Below are positions 1 through 6,813 of a stretch of DNA of 54,080 nucleotides, one piece after another. The notes beneath the pieces are model-generated. The model saw only the letters and a program-made list of their open reading frames with translations, was not told where the DNA came from and ran no database searches. How positions within the stretch are numbered: position 1 is the first letter of the stretch; each line of letters opens with the position of its first letter. The stretch comes from Guptibacillus hwajinpoensis (lineage in GTDB: Bacteria > Bacillota > Bacilli > Bacillales > Bacillaceae_O): the NCBI GenBank assembly GCA_016841765.1, contig JAENYN010000033.1:1-54080 (forward strand). Reading direction: 5' to 3'. Position numbers and translations under genes: made by a program.

Positions 1-86
1 TGACGATAGCCGCTGGCGCCTGGAGCTGGATGACTCCCTTCCCGCTTTTTATCCCAACGCAAAAATTCTATCATTTCCTTAACAAT
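1..86. repeat. dispersed intergenic repeat R2, copy a (cut by window edge)
   Basis: The block from GACGATAGCCGCTG to TTTCCTTAACA recurs at 15902-16047 and 16842-17018 with only scattered differences. The other two copies extend further upstream through a GCGCAGGGCGCCCGCTTA segment, so this copy probably continues left of the window. No coding potential is seen. Each copy lies beside small minus-strand genes. Confidence 0.8.
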
Positions 87-87
87 C

Positions 88-111
88 AAAAAGGCGTCCA
101 TGACGGACGCC
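88..111 (-). terminator. intrinsic terminator of the YjcZ-like gene
   Basis: Read on the minus strand, GGCGTCC pairs with GGACGCC and is followed by five T residues. It sits three bases beyond the stop codon of the small gene at 114-299. Confidence 0.8.
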
Positions 112-113
112 TT

Positions 114-299
114 TTATCTATATTTCCCATAGTAGTAATATCCGCCGCCCGCAACGAGCAGCAATACCAGCAAAACGACAAAAACTCCATAACCTCTCCT
201 TGCATCATAAGGCGGGTATGGCGGAGCCCCAAAAGCCTGGCAGCAGCAAGTGGGAACTGGCTCCGGATATTGGCACCCGCACGGTCCATATTGGTGCAT
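114..299 (-). CDS. small Cys/Pro/Tyr-rich YjcZ-like spore membrane peptide
   Basis: This 61-residue protein has a Cys-, Pro- and Gln-rich N-terminal half and a C-terminal hydrophobic segment (about residues 38-53, Val/Leu run) followed by a Gly-Gly-Tyr-Tyr-Tyr-Tyr tail. Short peptides with one C-terminal membrane helix and Gly/Tyr-rich flanks are typical of the YjcZ-type sporulation proteins of Bacillaceae; that assignment rests on architecture, not on a close match. The start is supported by an AAAGGAGG site seven bases upstream of ATG, and a strong terminator follows. An overlapping longer frame (86-334) lacks such a site. It is the nearest gene to the spore sigma factor sigK apart from two small genes. 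Confidence 0.65.
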   Translation of the reverse strand: MHQYGPCGCQYPEPVPTCCCQAFGAPPYPPYDARRGYGVFVVLLVLLLVAGGGYYYYGKYR

Positions 300-377
300 G
301 GAATCAACCTCCTTTGCCTGGCCCTTCTCGCCATAACTTATGCAAGATGCTTCCCGGATGTATGGACATTTGCCCTG

Positions 378-614
378 TTACCGGGCTTGTGCAAAGCTCC
401 TGTTCCGCGCTTTTCCGTTGTAAGGCCGGCATGACAGAATATTCTTCAATTTAAATGTGCGTACGGCATGTTTGGAAGTGCAATAGGCCCGGCAATAGGT
501 CCTGTTCAATTCATTCACTACAATGATACGCTGGCTGATTTCACCTTTTTCAGAAAGGTAGATGATTTCAGCCGGCGTTTGCTGTTCCCGGCATCTTTCC
601 AAAACGTTTTCCAT
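378..614 (-). CDS. small WYL-like beta-domain protein, candidate LexA-regulated
   Basis: This 78-residue protein contains a pattern seen in small WYL-like proteins: an EIIYLSEKGEISQR strand pair near the N-terminus and a RTFKLKNILS segment in the middle, which in WYL domains forms ligand- or nucleic-acid-binding beta strands. No catalytic motif is visible and its function is unknown. ATG at 614 was chosen over an in-frame start at 677 because the longer version would include the promoter and the LexA-like site. The GGGG/AAAGG-rich stretch upstream is an acceptable ribosome site. The promoter context suggests induction by DNA damage, which is an inference. Confidence 0.6.
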   Translation of the reverse strand: MENVLERCREQQTPAEIIYLSEKGEISQRIIVVNELNRTYCRAYCTSKHAVRTFKLKNILSCRPYNGKARNRSFAQAR

Positions 615-647
615 TCCTTTCAACCCCTTTATTTTATTCCTGCTTCT

Positions 648-669
648 ATTATATACGAACAAACGTTCT
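648..669 (-). promoter_or_regulatory. promoter with overlapping LexA (SOS) box
   Basis: CGAACAAACGTTCT at 656-669 matches the Gram-positive LexA/DinR box CGAAC-N4-GTTCG except for its last base. It sits directly upstream of a perfect -10 hexamer TATAAT (minus strand, 648-653), so LexA binding would block the promoter of the WYL-like gene. The -35 region is weak. Confidence 0.65.
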
Positions 670-684
670 TTTAACACTTTTACC

Positions 685-698
685 CGAACATATTTTCG
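685..698. promoter_or_regulatory. second, imperfect LexA-like site
   Basis: CGAACATATTTTCG differs at one position from CGAAC-N4-GTTCG and is nested in a perfect dyad (ACCCGAA / TTCGGGT, 682-701). It lies between the divergent genes at 378-614 and 778-990 and could serve either. Confidence 0.4.
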
Positions 699-777
699 GG
701 TAAACTGTATTTACCGGAAAACTCCCTGATTAAATCCGACCAATTGGGGGAGCGGCTGAAAGGATGGTAACCGCACA

Positions 778-990
778 ATGAGATATCATATTTTATACAC
801 GTGGAAACAGGCTGCCCAGATCTATATTGCCGTCATGGATTTCCATAGAGGAGCAATTATTACATTTTCACTTGAAGATCTGGATAACGTAAGTCTTGAT
901 CCCGATTTACTGCATTACATCCGTAAGCTTAAGGATAAGATAAAGAGCGGCTACTGGAATTATACACAGCTGGCCGGCAAACGGCAGTAG
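778..990 (+). CDS. small hypothetical protein
   Basis: A 70-residue protein with mixed charged and aromatic composition and no recognised domain. Codon use looks like that of the surrounding chromosomal genes (balanced third positions). The putative ribosome site AAAGGATGG is somewhat far from the ATG (about 11 bases), so the start is uncertain. It is divergent from the WYL-like gene across the two LexA-like sites and convergent with the 3' half of sigK. I do not recognise a family. Confidence 0.45.
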   Translation: MRYHILYTWKQAAQIYIAVMDFHRGAIITFSLEDLDNVSLDPDLLHYIRKLKDKIKSGYWNYTQLAGKRQ

Positions 991-1020
991 AAGGCAGACC
1001 GCATTTTTCACATATGTAAA

Positions 1021-1040
1021 GCCCAGTTGCAAAACTGGGC
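1021..1040 (-). terminator. hairpin downstream of sigK
   Basis: GCCCAGTT and AACTGGGC form an 8-bp stem just after the sigK stop codon. The minus-strand tail is only TTTACAT, so it is a weak intrinsic terminator. Confidence 0.5.
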
Positions 1041-1050
1041 GATACAGCCA

Positions 1051-1453
1051 TCATGATAAATGGCGCTTCTTTTTGTTGTCGGGTTTTTGATCATACCGGT
1101 GTTTATAAAATTCATGGAACAGCTTCATCAACGCCCGTTTTTCGATTCTCGAAACATAGCTCCGGGATATTCCGAGCTCCCTGGCAATTTCCCGCTGTGT
1201 TTTCTCCTTTTTCAAATCCAGACCGAATCGGCCGATGATCACTTCTTTTTCACGGTCATCTAAAATGTGGATAAAATCGTATATTTTGCGTAGTTCCATG
1301 CTTAATTGAATTGTCTCAATCAAGTCTTCCGTTTCGGCTTTCAGCACATCAATCAGCGATATTTGGTTGCCCTCTTTATCCTGCCCGATCGGATCATGGA
1401 GGGAAATATCTTTCTTCGTCTTTTTCAGTGCCCTCAAATGCATCAGGATTTCG
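1051..1453 (-). CDS. sigK: sigma-K, 3' half (SpoIIIC-type part)
   Basis: This segment encodes the C-terminal half of the late mother-cell sigma factor SigK: the region starting [12 protein letters not shown], the sigma region 3/4 core [20 protein letters not shown] and the region-4 helix-turn-helix [20 protein letters not shown], then a basic tail. It has no start of its own in the family alignment. The open frame continues upstream into the element (to 1482) only by chance. The 5' half lies 13 kb away at 14525-14865 in the same orientation. Cutting both at the shared ATTTCG core gives Cys-Ile-Glu-Asn-Glu-Ile-Leu-Met-His-Leu-Arg, which matches SigK as I recall it from B. subtilis, in a 246-codon frame. 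Confidence 0.96.
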
Positions 1454-1470
1454 ATTTTAATGACAAAAGG
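1448..1470. other. left attachment site of the skin element
   Basis: The core ATTTCG (1448-1453) is followed inside the element by CAAAAGG (1464-1470). The right end has the inverse arrangement CCTTTTG (14510-14516) before its core. In the excised circle these arms would form a dyad around the core, as expected for a large serine recombinase attP site. Confidence 0.75.
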
Positions 1471-1594
1471 GGTGCAGGTCAAGTACGGTTATTTAACAAA
1501 AAAGCCGCTAACCAATTTTACGGATTGACGGCTTTTCGGTATCCCTACAATGATTTTATAATATCTTTTATTAACGATCACCTTGTATATAAGA

Positions 1595-1620
1595 GAAAAA
1601 GCCGAACCCCGAAAGGTTCG
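1595..1620 (-). terminator. terminator after the restriction endonuclease gene
   Basis: On the minus strand CGAACC-TTTCGG-GGTTCG is followed by GCTTTTTC immediately past the stop codon of the gene at 1622-2233. A second, weaker hairpin with a T tail lies at about 1494-1535. Confidence 0.75.
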
Positions 1621-1621
1621 A

Positions 1622-2233
1622 CTATTGTGCAATGCCAATAATGACCAAAGGAACTGCTGGAACACCACGACCTTGCCGAATTACATTATAAAGTTCCCCT
1701 TCATAATAACTAATCCCGGAGGACATTTTTTGTTGCAGCTCTTTCATTGGAAGTACTTCAACACCAACGTCAATTTGATTACCGACATAAAAAGCCATGT
1801 GTTTAACGAATAAGTCGTATGCAACGAAAGCATACTTTCCAAATTGAACTTCGATCGCAACACGATCTTTCACGAAATCCGTTTGATTGTACGATCTTAA
1901 CGCTTCTAAATTTTCTTCCTCAATCGCTTGTTTTTGTTCCTTCGGTTCAAGGGAAAGAGTATCACGAATCAAGCTCGGGTCTGATGTTACAAAATAACTT
2001 GTCCGACTTTCCTTCCAATCTTTTGCTTCAAGCTTTTCTTTAAATACTTTGTTAAGATCAACAGGACTATAAAGCATTTGTCCTTTTTTCGTTTTTTCCT
2101 TAGATTCTTTGGTCTTACATGTTTCAGCATCAATTGAAGAAATGATTTCTTGAATTTCGTCCCAAATATGCGGCAAATGAACTTTTATGTACTCTAACCC
2201 GTTCATATGCGAGTATATTTCAACGACTCTCAT
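1622..2233 (-). CDS. BstYI-like type II restriction endonuclease
   Basis: The 203-residue protein has the length and, as far as I can recall it, much of the sequence of R.BstYI from Geobacillus stearothermophilus, a BglII-group enzyme that cuts R^GATCY. The active site is intact: Asp119 in QTDF and Glu128-Val-Gln130 in VAIEVQF, the D-(X8)-E-X-Q variant of PD-(D/E)XK shared by BglII and BstYI. A good ribosome site (GGGAGGGT) precedes ATG. It follows the methyltransferase gene in the same orientation, separated by a 75-bp spacer with a terminator-like hairpin. Cleavage specificity RGATCY is inferred from the family, not shown by the sequence. Confidence 0.9.
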   Translation of the reverse strand: MRVVEIYSHMNGLEYIKVHLPHIWDEIQEIISSIDAETCKTKESKEKTKKGQMLYSPVDLNKVFKEKLEAKDWKESRTSYFVTSDPSLIRDTLSLEPKEQKQAIEEENLEALRSYNQTDFVKDRVAIEVQFGKYAFVAYDLFVKHMAFYVGNQIDVGVEVLPMKELQQKMSSGISYYEGELYNVIRQGRGVPAVPLVIIGIAQ

Positions 2234-2253
2234 ATTGCCCTACCCTCCCACAC

Positions 2254-2300
2254 AAAAAAAGTTATAGTAATACGGTAGAATATACCAATATCACTATAAC
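2254..2300 (-). terminator. hairpin with T tract between methyltransferase and endonuclease genes
   Basis: In the transcribed direction GTTATAGTGATA pairs with TATTACTATAAC (11 of 12 positions) across a 16-nt loop, followed by seven T residues, 20 bp before the endonuclease start. It reads as an intrinsic terminator or attenuator within the operon. It could also be a protein-binding dyad. Confidence 0.7.
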
Positions 2301-2308
2301 ATGGTTTG

Positions 2309-3265
2309 TTACTTTTGTTCTATGGTTTGTTTCCATTCTTCTGGAACTTGGGCGACTTTTTCTTTTCCAGTAGGCTTATGAACAGGTTTTCCCATAGGAC
2401 GAATTTTTAGTTTTCCTTCATAAAAGTCTAGTATTCTTTGTTTACCGATTTCAACATATTCTTTTTCTTTATCAACGCCTAACGCTTTTCTTTCGTGCTT
2501 CAACGCCCCAATAAGAGCCGATCCAACGCCCGCATATGGGTCAAGGACGAAATCATTTTCATCTGTCAATGCAAGAACAAAGCGTTCAACCAATTCAATC
2601 GGATATTGACACGGGTGTTCTGTCTTCTCCGGATGATTCGCTTTTACGTTAGGAATTTCCCAAAGTTCTTTATCCCACTCTTGAATTAGGAATTCCCATA
2701 CATCCGAAGGGTTTTTTCCTTTTGGATTGCCCGATAGTTTACCTTTCTTATCGCCTTTGTAATGACGTTTGCCCGGATATTTTGCAGGTACACGAACGGG
2801 ATCAAGATTAAATGTATAATCGTCAGATTTCGTGAACCAAAGCACAGTTTCGTAACGTCCAGAAAAACGTTTAGAAGCGTGAAGCCCGTGACCAAAATGC
2901 CAAACAATACGGTTACGTAGTTTCAGCCCATGCTTCTTAAAAATTTGATAATAAAACATATCAAGCGGAAAAACTTCGCCCTTTTCAACGTAATTTCCAA
3001 CCTGCCAAGCAATACTTCCGCGATCGTCCACAACACGAATCAATTCTTCGATAACGGATTCTTGTATGGTAAGGTATTCTTCAATTGACGTCTTCACTTC
3101 GTAAGATTTCCCTACATTATAGGGCGGTGAAGTAATCGCCAATTTTACTTGTTGATCTGGTATAGTCTTCAAAAAGTCTAGAGTATCCCCCTGATTAAAT
3201 ACAATTTGGCTACCTTCTTTATATGATTCATCTATGCTATTTTTATTGAAACCCAACAAATTCAT
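2309..3265 (-). CDS. beta-class DNA methyltransferase, partner of the BstYI-like enzyme
   Basis: 318 residues. The catalytic motif TSPPY (residues 45-49) comes first and the AdoMet-binding motif DPYAGVGSA (242-250) last, the order that defines beta-class amino-methyltransferases. TSPPY favours N4-cytosine modification. The target-recognition region lies between them (about 110-220). Its place directly upstream of the BstYI-like endonuclease implies it protects the same sites. The ATG at 3265 abuts a GGGG run. TTG at 3259 is better spaced from it and may be the true start. The 100 bp upstream is AT-rich and holds the likely promoter. Confidence 0.92.
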   Translation of the reverse strand: MNLLGFNKNSIDESYKEGSQIVFNQGDTLDFLKTIPDQQVKLAITSPPYNVGKSYEVKTSIEEYLTIQESVIEELIRVVDDRGSIAWQVGNYVEKGEVFPLDMFYYQIFKKHGLKLRNRIVWHFGHGLHASKRFSGRYETVLWFTKSDDYTFNLDPVRVPAKYPGKRHYKGDKKGKLSGNPKGKNPSDVWEFLIQEWDKELWEIPNVKANHPEKTEHPCQYPIELVERFVLALTDENDFVLDPYAGVGSALIGALKHERKALGVDKEKEYVEIGKQRILDFYEGKLKIRPMGKPVHKPTGKEKVAQVPEEWKQTIEQK

Positions 3266-3364
3266 CCCCTTTTCATGATAGAAGAAAGTCTTTGTCTATA
3301 TATTACATCAAAATTCAATATAACATTTTTCGACAACAAATTCGATAGTTTCGTTTGTGCTTTA

Positions 3365-3571
3365 CTATTTATCGTTCAAGTCATCGTTATTTTCAGGAAT
3401 TAAAATGAATTCTACAAGTTCGTCTTCTACTTCTTCCGCTTTACTATTAATTTCCTTCAAAATGACCTCCAGTTCTTCAGGAGTCTTCGGAAAGTCGACC
3501 CAACGTCCTACAAGGTGACCATCATTATAAGCCGTCAAACCTATCCATACACGAATTTTGGATTCGTCCAT
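3365..3571 (-). CDS. single-domain ArdA-like antirestriction protein (predicted)
   Basis: A 68-residue acidic protein. Its start, IRVWIGLTAYNDGHLVGRWV followed by DFP and a PEELEVILKEI helix, resembles the first domain of ArdA antirestriction proteins, which begin with a short beta strand, YN-G-x-x-x-G-W and a helix. Full ArdA is about 165 residues with three domains, so only one is present here. ArdA mimics B-form DNA and inhibits type I restriction enzymes; whether a lone domain does so is unknown. It has a strong AAAGGAAGG ribosome site. It sits directly upstream of the restriction-modification pair and is divergent from an XRE-type regulator across a large palindrome. Confidence 0.55.
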   Translation of the reverse strand: MDESKIRVWIGLTAYNDGHLVGRWVDFPKTPEELEVILKEINSKAEEVEDELVEFILIPENNDDLNDK

Positions 3572-3621
3572 GTAAATCCTTCCTTTCTATTTCGTTATTG
3601 TCCGGGTTTAGGAACATATGT

Positions 3622-3680
3622 TTGACCGTATTTCGTTCAACCCTGAAACAAGCATACCATATAGAACGAAAATCGGTCAA
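3622..3680. promoter_or_regulatory. large inverted repeat (operator) between divergent genes
   Basis: TTGACCGTATTTCGTTC (3622-3638) and GAACGAAAATCGGTCAA (3664-3680) are inverted copies matching at 15 of 17 positions, 25 bp apart. The right arm supplies TTGACC as a -35 for leftward transcription, with TATGCT 18 bp downstream. The divergent HTH protein is the obvious candidate ligand. Confidence 0.65.
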
Positions 3681-3752
3681 CCGCCGTTTTCTCTGTGTTT
3701 CCAGTCTGTTATAATGCGGATAGAGTCGACAAAGTGGAAGCAGGTGTATCTA

Positions 3753-3989
3753 TTGGAAGATATCGAAAACGTATTACTTTATTGTAAATTAGACGAAATA
3801 ATGAAGCAGCGGGACATTTCTGCGAACCATTTGTCTATTGAGATAAACGAACGCCGTTCAACAATAAATGATCTACGCAATAATAACGATATGGGAACCC
3901 GTCACATTCCCGCCCGCTTAATTGCAAAGTTATGTTTTTACTTAGACGTGACTCCAAGCGACCTTTTTGAAGTTAGGAAAAGTACATAA
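3753..3989 (+). CDS. Cro/C1-type HTH regulator
   Basis: The 78-residue protein matches the small YozG/HTH_26-type XRE family: LDEIMKQRDISANHLSIEI and RRSTINDLRNNNDM form the helix-turn-helix, ending in LCFYLDVTPSDLFEV, the usual fifth helix. The frame is open to 3618, but that longer version would cross the palindrome and the promoter. I chose TTG at 3753, preceded by AGCAGGTG. An extended -10 (TGTTATAAT, 3707-3715) lies 38 bp upstream. It is divergent from the ArdA-like and restriction-modification genes and probably represses them through the dyad at 3622-3680. Confidence 0.8.
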   Translation: MEDIENVLLYCKLDEIMKQRDISANHLSIEINERRSTINDLRNNNDMGTRHIPARLIAKLCFYLDVTPSDLFEVRKST

Positions 3990-4013
3990 TAGTTTGGAAG
4001 AATTGTTTTAAAA

Positions 4014-4044
4014 CAAAAAAAAAGACGTTCCAATTCGGAACGCC
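4014..4044 (-). terminator. terminator of the small-gene operon 5024-4074
   Basis: On the minus strand GCGTTCC-GAATT-GGAACG is followed by a run of about nine T residues. Confidence 0.85.
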
Positions 4045-4073
4045 GATTATTACGAGGAACAGTTTATCGAAAT

Positions 4074-4280
4074 TTATTCTTCTGTACGAAGAAGGTGAAG
4101 TCCCGTGATTATAAAGTCTTTATATTGCCCAGAGTAGTGATTGGACAATTCACCTACTAAATTTTGAGTTTGTGCAATGTTTGTAATCTCTTGTTCTAGA
4201 CTAATCTCATGATTGCCAGTTATAATTTGATTTCTTTCCACACCTCTGGCACTAAATCCTACAAAATAAATAAAGTTCAT
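4074..4280 (-). CDS. small hypothetical skin-element protein
   Basis: 68 residues, soluble, with no recognised motif. ATG is preceded by GGAGG seven bases upstream. It is the last gene of a three-gene leftward operon (150-, 64- and 68-residue products) ending at the terminator at 4014-4044. The composition is AT-rich like the rest of the element. Function unknown. Confidence 0.6.
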   Translation of the reverse strand: MNFIYFVGFSARGVERNQIITGNHEISLEQEITNIAQTQNLVGELSNHYSGQYKDFIITGLHLLRTEE

Positions 4281-4297
4281 TTTACATCCTCCAGTAA

Positions 4298-4492
4298 CTA
4301 TTTTATTTTTCCTGCCTGTCGAAGCTGTTCCTCTAAAATGCCGTATAAAGAAGGATTCCCACGTTTTGAGTTAGGGTTATTTGATACGCTTGTCAACTTT
4401 CCGCCTACATTCATATGTATATGACCGCTATCTTCGTTGAGCCAAATATTCAAAGGTACAGATATAGTCTTTTTTTCTGCTTCTGGTTTCAT
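4298..4492 (-). CDS. small conserved mobile-element protein
   Basis: 64 residues. The pattern SVPLNIWLNEDSGHIHMN then SNNPNSKRGNPSLYGILEEQLR resembles short proteins found in integrative elements of Firmicutes, whose function I do not know. A GGAAGGGCGG ribosome site precedes ATG. It is 17 bp from the downstream gene and 80 bp from the upstream one, so co-transcription is likely. Confidence 0.65.
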   Translation of the reverse strand: MKPEAEKKTISVPLNIWLNEDSGHIHMNVGGKLTSVSNNPNSKRGNPSLYGILEEQLRQAGKIK

Positions 4493-4571
4493 TCCGCCCT
4501 TCCTTTCTTAAATTTACAAATGTTACTAAAATCATATCAATTAATGGTTGGTTTTTCCAATAATTTAAGAG

Positions 4572-5024
4572 TTAATTTAATATATATTCAATTTTGTTCC
4601 CAACTTCAAAATCGTCGTCCCACGTTATAACGATTTCATATGGAGGTGCGAAGACTCCTGTTATCGACATGACCGTTTTAGTCGTTTGACCTGCATTTAT
4701 TTTCGAAGGAACGTTATACATAAGTAAATTTAATTTGCGCTTTGAGCCGTCCCCTTTTCTGTCATAATTATAAAATTCGACCTCAACGTTTTTTGCTTCT
4801 GCTTCCCCGATGTTTTGAAGTATGAATTTGTCTTGCATTCCATTTGAACCCATTTCTTTCGTTCGATCAACCGAAAACTTCGCCTTCTTCTTCGATTCAA
4901 GACGTTCCTTTTCTTTTCGTTTTAAAATAGCCGTTCTTTGGAAGTTTAAAATAAACGCCCAAACACCAAATATCGAACCAATTGCCGCCATTCCAAACGA
5001 TATCCATTGAACCCACGTTGGCAA
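4572..5024 (-). CDS. single-pass membrane protein of unknown function
   Basis: 150 residues from TTG at 5024, chosen because GGAAGG lies nine bases upstream; a longer in-frame start at 5048 has no ribosome site. An N-terminal helix (about residues 4-26, WISFGMAAIGSIFGVWAFIL) is followed by a basic coiled-coil-like stretch rich in Lys/Glu and a C-terminal beta-rich domain with Asn-Ile-Gly and a regular strand pattern, similar to CARDB/DUF11-like extracytoplasmic domains. First gene of the small operon in the element. Cargo or maintenance role unknown. Confidence 0.7.
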   Translation of the reverse strand: MPTWVQWISFGMAAIGSIFGVWAFILNFQRTAILKRKEKERLESKKKAKFSVDRTKEMGSNGMQDKFILQNIGEAEAKNVEVEFYNYDRKGDGSKRKLNLLMYNVPSKINAGQTTKTVMSITGVFAPPYEIVITWDDDFEVGNKIEYILN

Positions 5025-5049
5025 TTCGATACACCTTCCTTTCGTCAAC

Positions 5050-5088
5050 TAAAAAGAGAGAACCGTCCCATTTCGTATTTAGGACGGT
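5050..5088 (-). terminator. terminator of the element's leftward main operon
   Basis: ACCGTCC (5062-5068 complement) pairs with GGACGGT (5082-5088) and the minus-strand tail is TCTCTCTTTTT. It separates the operon starting near 9304 from the downstream small operon. Confidence 0.75.
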
Positions 5089-5159
5089 ATTGTCAGGGAA
5101 AATCTAAGAGGTTCTTCTTGGTCAATTATATCAAAAAATGGAAGTTTTGGTTCGATTAA

Positions 5160-5351
5160 TTAGGAACCTCCGTTTGACTTATGATCGCTGCATTCGTCTG
5201 TTTCACGGATTTCGCCGAAGTGTTTGCGGCGATCCAGTTCCGCTTTATATTCCGTATAGTCTAAATGACTATCGGGGAGAATCGGTGTCATGCTATTCGG
5301 ATGCAAATACGTCTTTCGTTTTATTCTTTTACCGTAATGAATCGGCAACAT
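5160..5351 (-). CDS. small hypothetical protein
   Basis: 63 residues, basic start (HYGKRIKRKTYLHP) and charged remainder with LDYTEYKAELDRRKHFGE. A GGGGGTG ribosome site, the style used by most genes of this operon, precedes ATG by seven bases. Last gene before the terminator at 5050-5088. No family recognised; similar short basic proteins occur in phage DNA-packaging or replication clusters, which is only context. Confidence 0.6.
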   Translation of the reverse strand: MLPIHYGKRIKRKTYLHPNSMTPILPDSHLDYTEYKAELDRRKHFGEIRETDECSDHKSNGGS

Positions 5352-5438
5352 GATTTATCACCCCCTTCGAAGTAATTTGAAAAGCGATTCCAGGTCTCCG
5401 CCTTTAAGCCTTCGAACACATCATTGTTATCTTTCGTT

Positions 5439-5699
5439 TCATACGTTTTCCACCTTGCATTTCATCTCGGCCAAATATACCTTTTCAAGGTCACGAACCG
5501 TCATAACGTCCAAGTGACATATACGTGCGATAAAAAAGATATTGTTCGGTTGGTCATTCCGTAACATTGCCTCCGCTTTCTTTTTGTTCGCTTCGAATTT
5601 GGACTTTGTCGCTTTGTCCCAATACTTGCCCCTTGTCTTATGAATGACTTCGTCAACTGAAAATGTGGAATCTTCCTCAAAATAAAAAAGACCGAACAT
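5439..5699 (-). CDS. small hypothetical protein, translationally coupled
   Basis: 86 residues, Lys/Glu-rich with a central basic helix (KSKFEANKKKAEAML). Its ATG overlaps the stop of the preceding terminase-small-subunit-like gene in the arrangement TAATG, so translation is coupled. The coupling suggests a working partnership with that DNA-binding protein. No motif supports a function. Confidence 0.65.
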   Translation of the reverse strand: MFGLFYFEEDSTFSVDEVIHKTRGKYWDKATKSKFEANKKKAEAMLRNDQPNNIFFIARICHLDVMTVRDLEKVYLAEMKCKVENV

Positions 5700-6427
5700 T
5701 ATTCTGCACCGCCTTGAATCACTTTCAATTGTTTTTCAATTGCCGCTAATTCTTCGTCAATGTCTTCTTGTGTCATATCCTTGAAACGATTATCTTCAAT
5801 TGTGGTCGTTTGTTTAACTTCGGAACGATCAACAATCAATCCAAGCATTTTGACAACAAGTTCAATAGAACGGAAGTCACCCCTTTTCGCATTCTTTCGA
5901 AGTGCCCCTAGTATGTCGGGAACGTCTTCTTCCACCGCTTGGAGTGTCCGTTCCTTGATAGCTTTTTTGATGTGTGGCTTTTGCCTAATGCGATAAAGAT
6001 GACGGTCGGAAATTCCAATTTTCTTTGCGATTTCTTCGTAAGTCCTTCCGCCTTTATTTGCTACTTCTTCGACCACTCGGATTTCTGTTTCGTTTAGGTC
6101 TTTATAAATGTCGTCCATTATAACACCCCCCTTACGTTCTTTAATCCATAACTTTCTATCCTGGCGTTCTAATTGCTTTTGAAGTTTGACAATTTGCAAT
6201 TCAAAGTGTCGAAGTTCAAGTTCTTCTTCCTTTGTCATACGCTTTGGCGTTGGATTTCTCCGTTCCAATTCGGCTTCCAATTCCCAACGCCTTTTGGTCG
6301 CCTCCTTCACCGCTTGTTGTTCCGCCCAAGATAATTTTGAAATGTCAAAGCCGAATATCATGACGTTGATACCGCTTATTAGCTTTTCATCTTCATTCCA
6401 ACGCTCTATATCTTCTTTGGAAGGCAT
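5699..6427 (-). CDS. HTH protein resembling phage terminase small subunits
   Basis: 242 residues. The N-terminal third is a charged coiled coil (residues about 40-100, EEELELRHFELQ). The middle holds a helix-turn-helix (LNETEIRVVEEVANKGGRTY then EEIAKKIGISDRHLYRI, about 115-150). The rest, with ALRKNAKRGDFRSIELVVKM, resembles the phBC6A51-type HTH proteins placed as terminase small subunits in Bacillus phages. No large terminase subunit follows, so a packaging role is doubtful and a regulatory or replication role is possible. GGGGGTG ribosome site; downstream gene coupled. Confidence 0.75.
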   Translation of the reverse strand: MPSKEDIERWNEDEKLISGINVMIFGFDISKLSWAEQQAVKEATKRRWELEAELERRNPTPKRMTKEEELELRHFELQIVKLQKQLERQDRKLWIKERKGGVIMDDIYKDLNETEIRVVEEVANKGGRTYEEIAKKIGISDRHLYRIRQKPHIKKAIKERTLQAVEEDVPDILGALRKNAKRGDFRSIELVVKMLGLIVDRSEVKQTTTIEDNRFKDMTQEDIDEELAAIEKQLKVIQGGAE

Positions 6428-6431
6428 TTAA

Positions 6432-6509
6432 TCACCCCCAACGCTTTCTTATTTCATTCTGAGTGATATAGACAAACAACGAGGTATAAGCGAGAACAAG
6501 GAGGGTCAT
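6432..6509 (-). CDS. 25-residue membrane microprotein
   Basis: ATG at 6509 overlaps the stop of the preceding gene (TAATG). The product begins MTLLVLAYTSLFVYI, a hydrophobic stretch long enough for one short membrane helix, followed by polar and basic residues (QNEIRKRWG). Its stop codon lies inside the GGGGGTGA ribosome site of the next gene. Tight packing on both sides is the main argument that it is translated. Function unknown; it could also be a passive coupling peptide. Confidence 0.45.
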   Translation of the reverse strand: MTLLVLAYTSLFVYITQNEIRKRWG

Positions 6510-6799
6510 TACTCATCGCCCCTGTTCAATTCTTCTTCCATATAGTCGTTTACTGCTTTTTGACGTTCTTTTGCTTTCTTATTGCGCTCTTCTTGCAAAT
6601 TCGCCATTCCAAGCGTCAGAAGCTCGATTGGCGACAAAGAATCTTTGTCTTTGCGGTATCGTTCTCGAAGGGCTTCCACAGAATCGCTTGGTTCCGATTC
6701 CTTGACTGGACTTTTTTTCTCATACCAATCGGCAATGTCATGAATAGGTTGACGCCTTGCTTCTTGATAGTTTAGATTGTCAAATTCATTATTTCTCAT
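6509..6799 (-). CDS. small hypothetical protein
   Basis: 96 residues, highly charged, with predicted helices (ALRERYRKDKDS; MANLQEERNKKAKERQKAV). GGGGGTT ribosome site before ATG. It lies between a small HTH gene and the microprotein in the element's main operon. No family recognised. Confidence 0.65.
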   Translation of the reverse strand: MRNNEFDNLNYQEARRQPIHDIADWYEKKSPVKESEPSDSVEALRERYRKDKDSLSPIELLTLGMANLQEERNKKAKERQKAVNDYMEEELNRGDE

Positions 6800-6813
6800 T
6801 ATTTAGAACCCCC

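Noticed and set aside
30-434. 134-residue plus-strand protein at the window start
   Set aside because: Runs antisense through the YjcZ-like gene, its terminator and repeat R2; no ribosome site.
5699-6427. Prophage packaging module
   Set aside because: A small-subunit-like HTH gene is present but no large terminase, portal, capsid or tail genes exist in the element.
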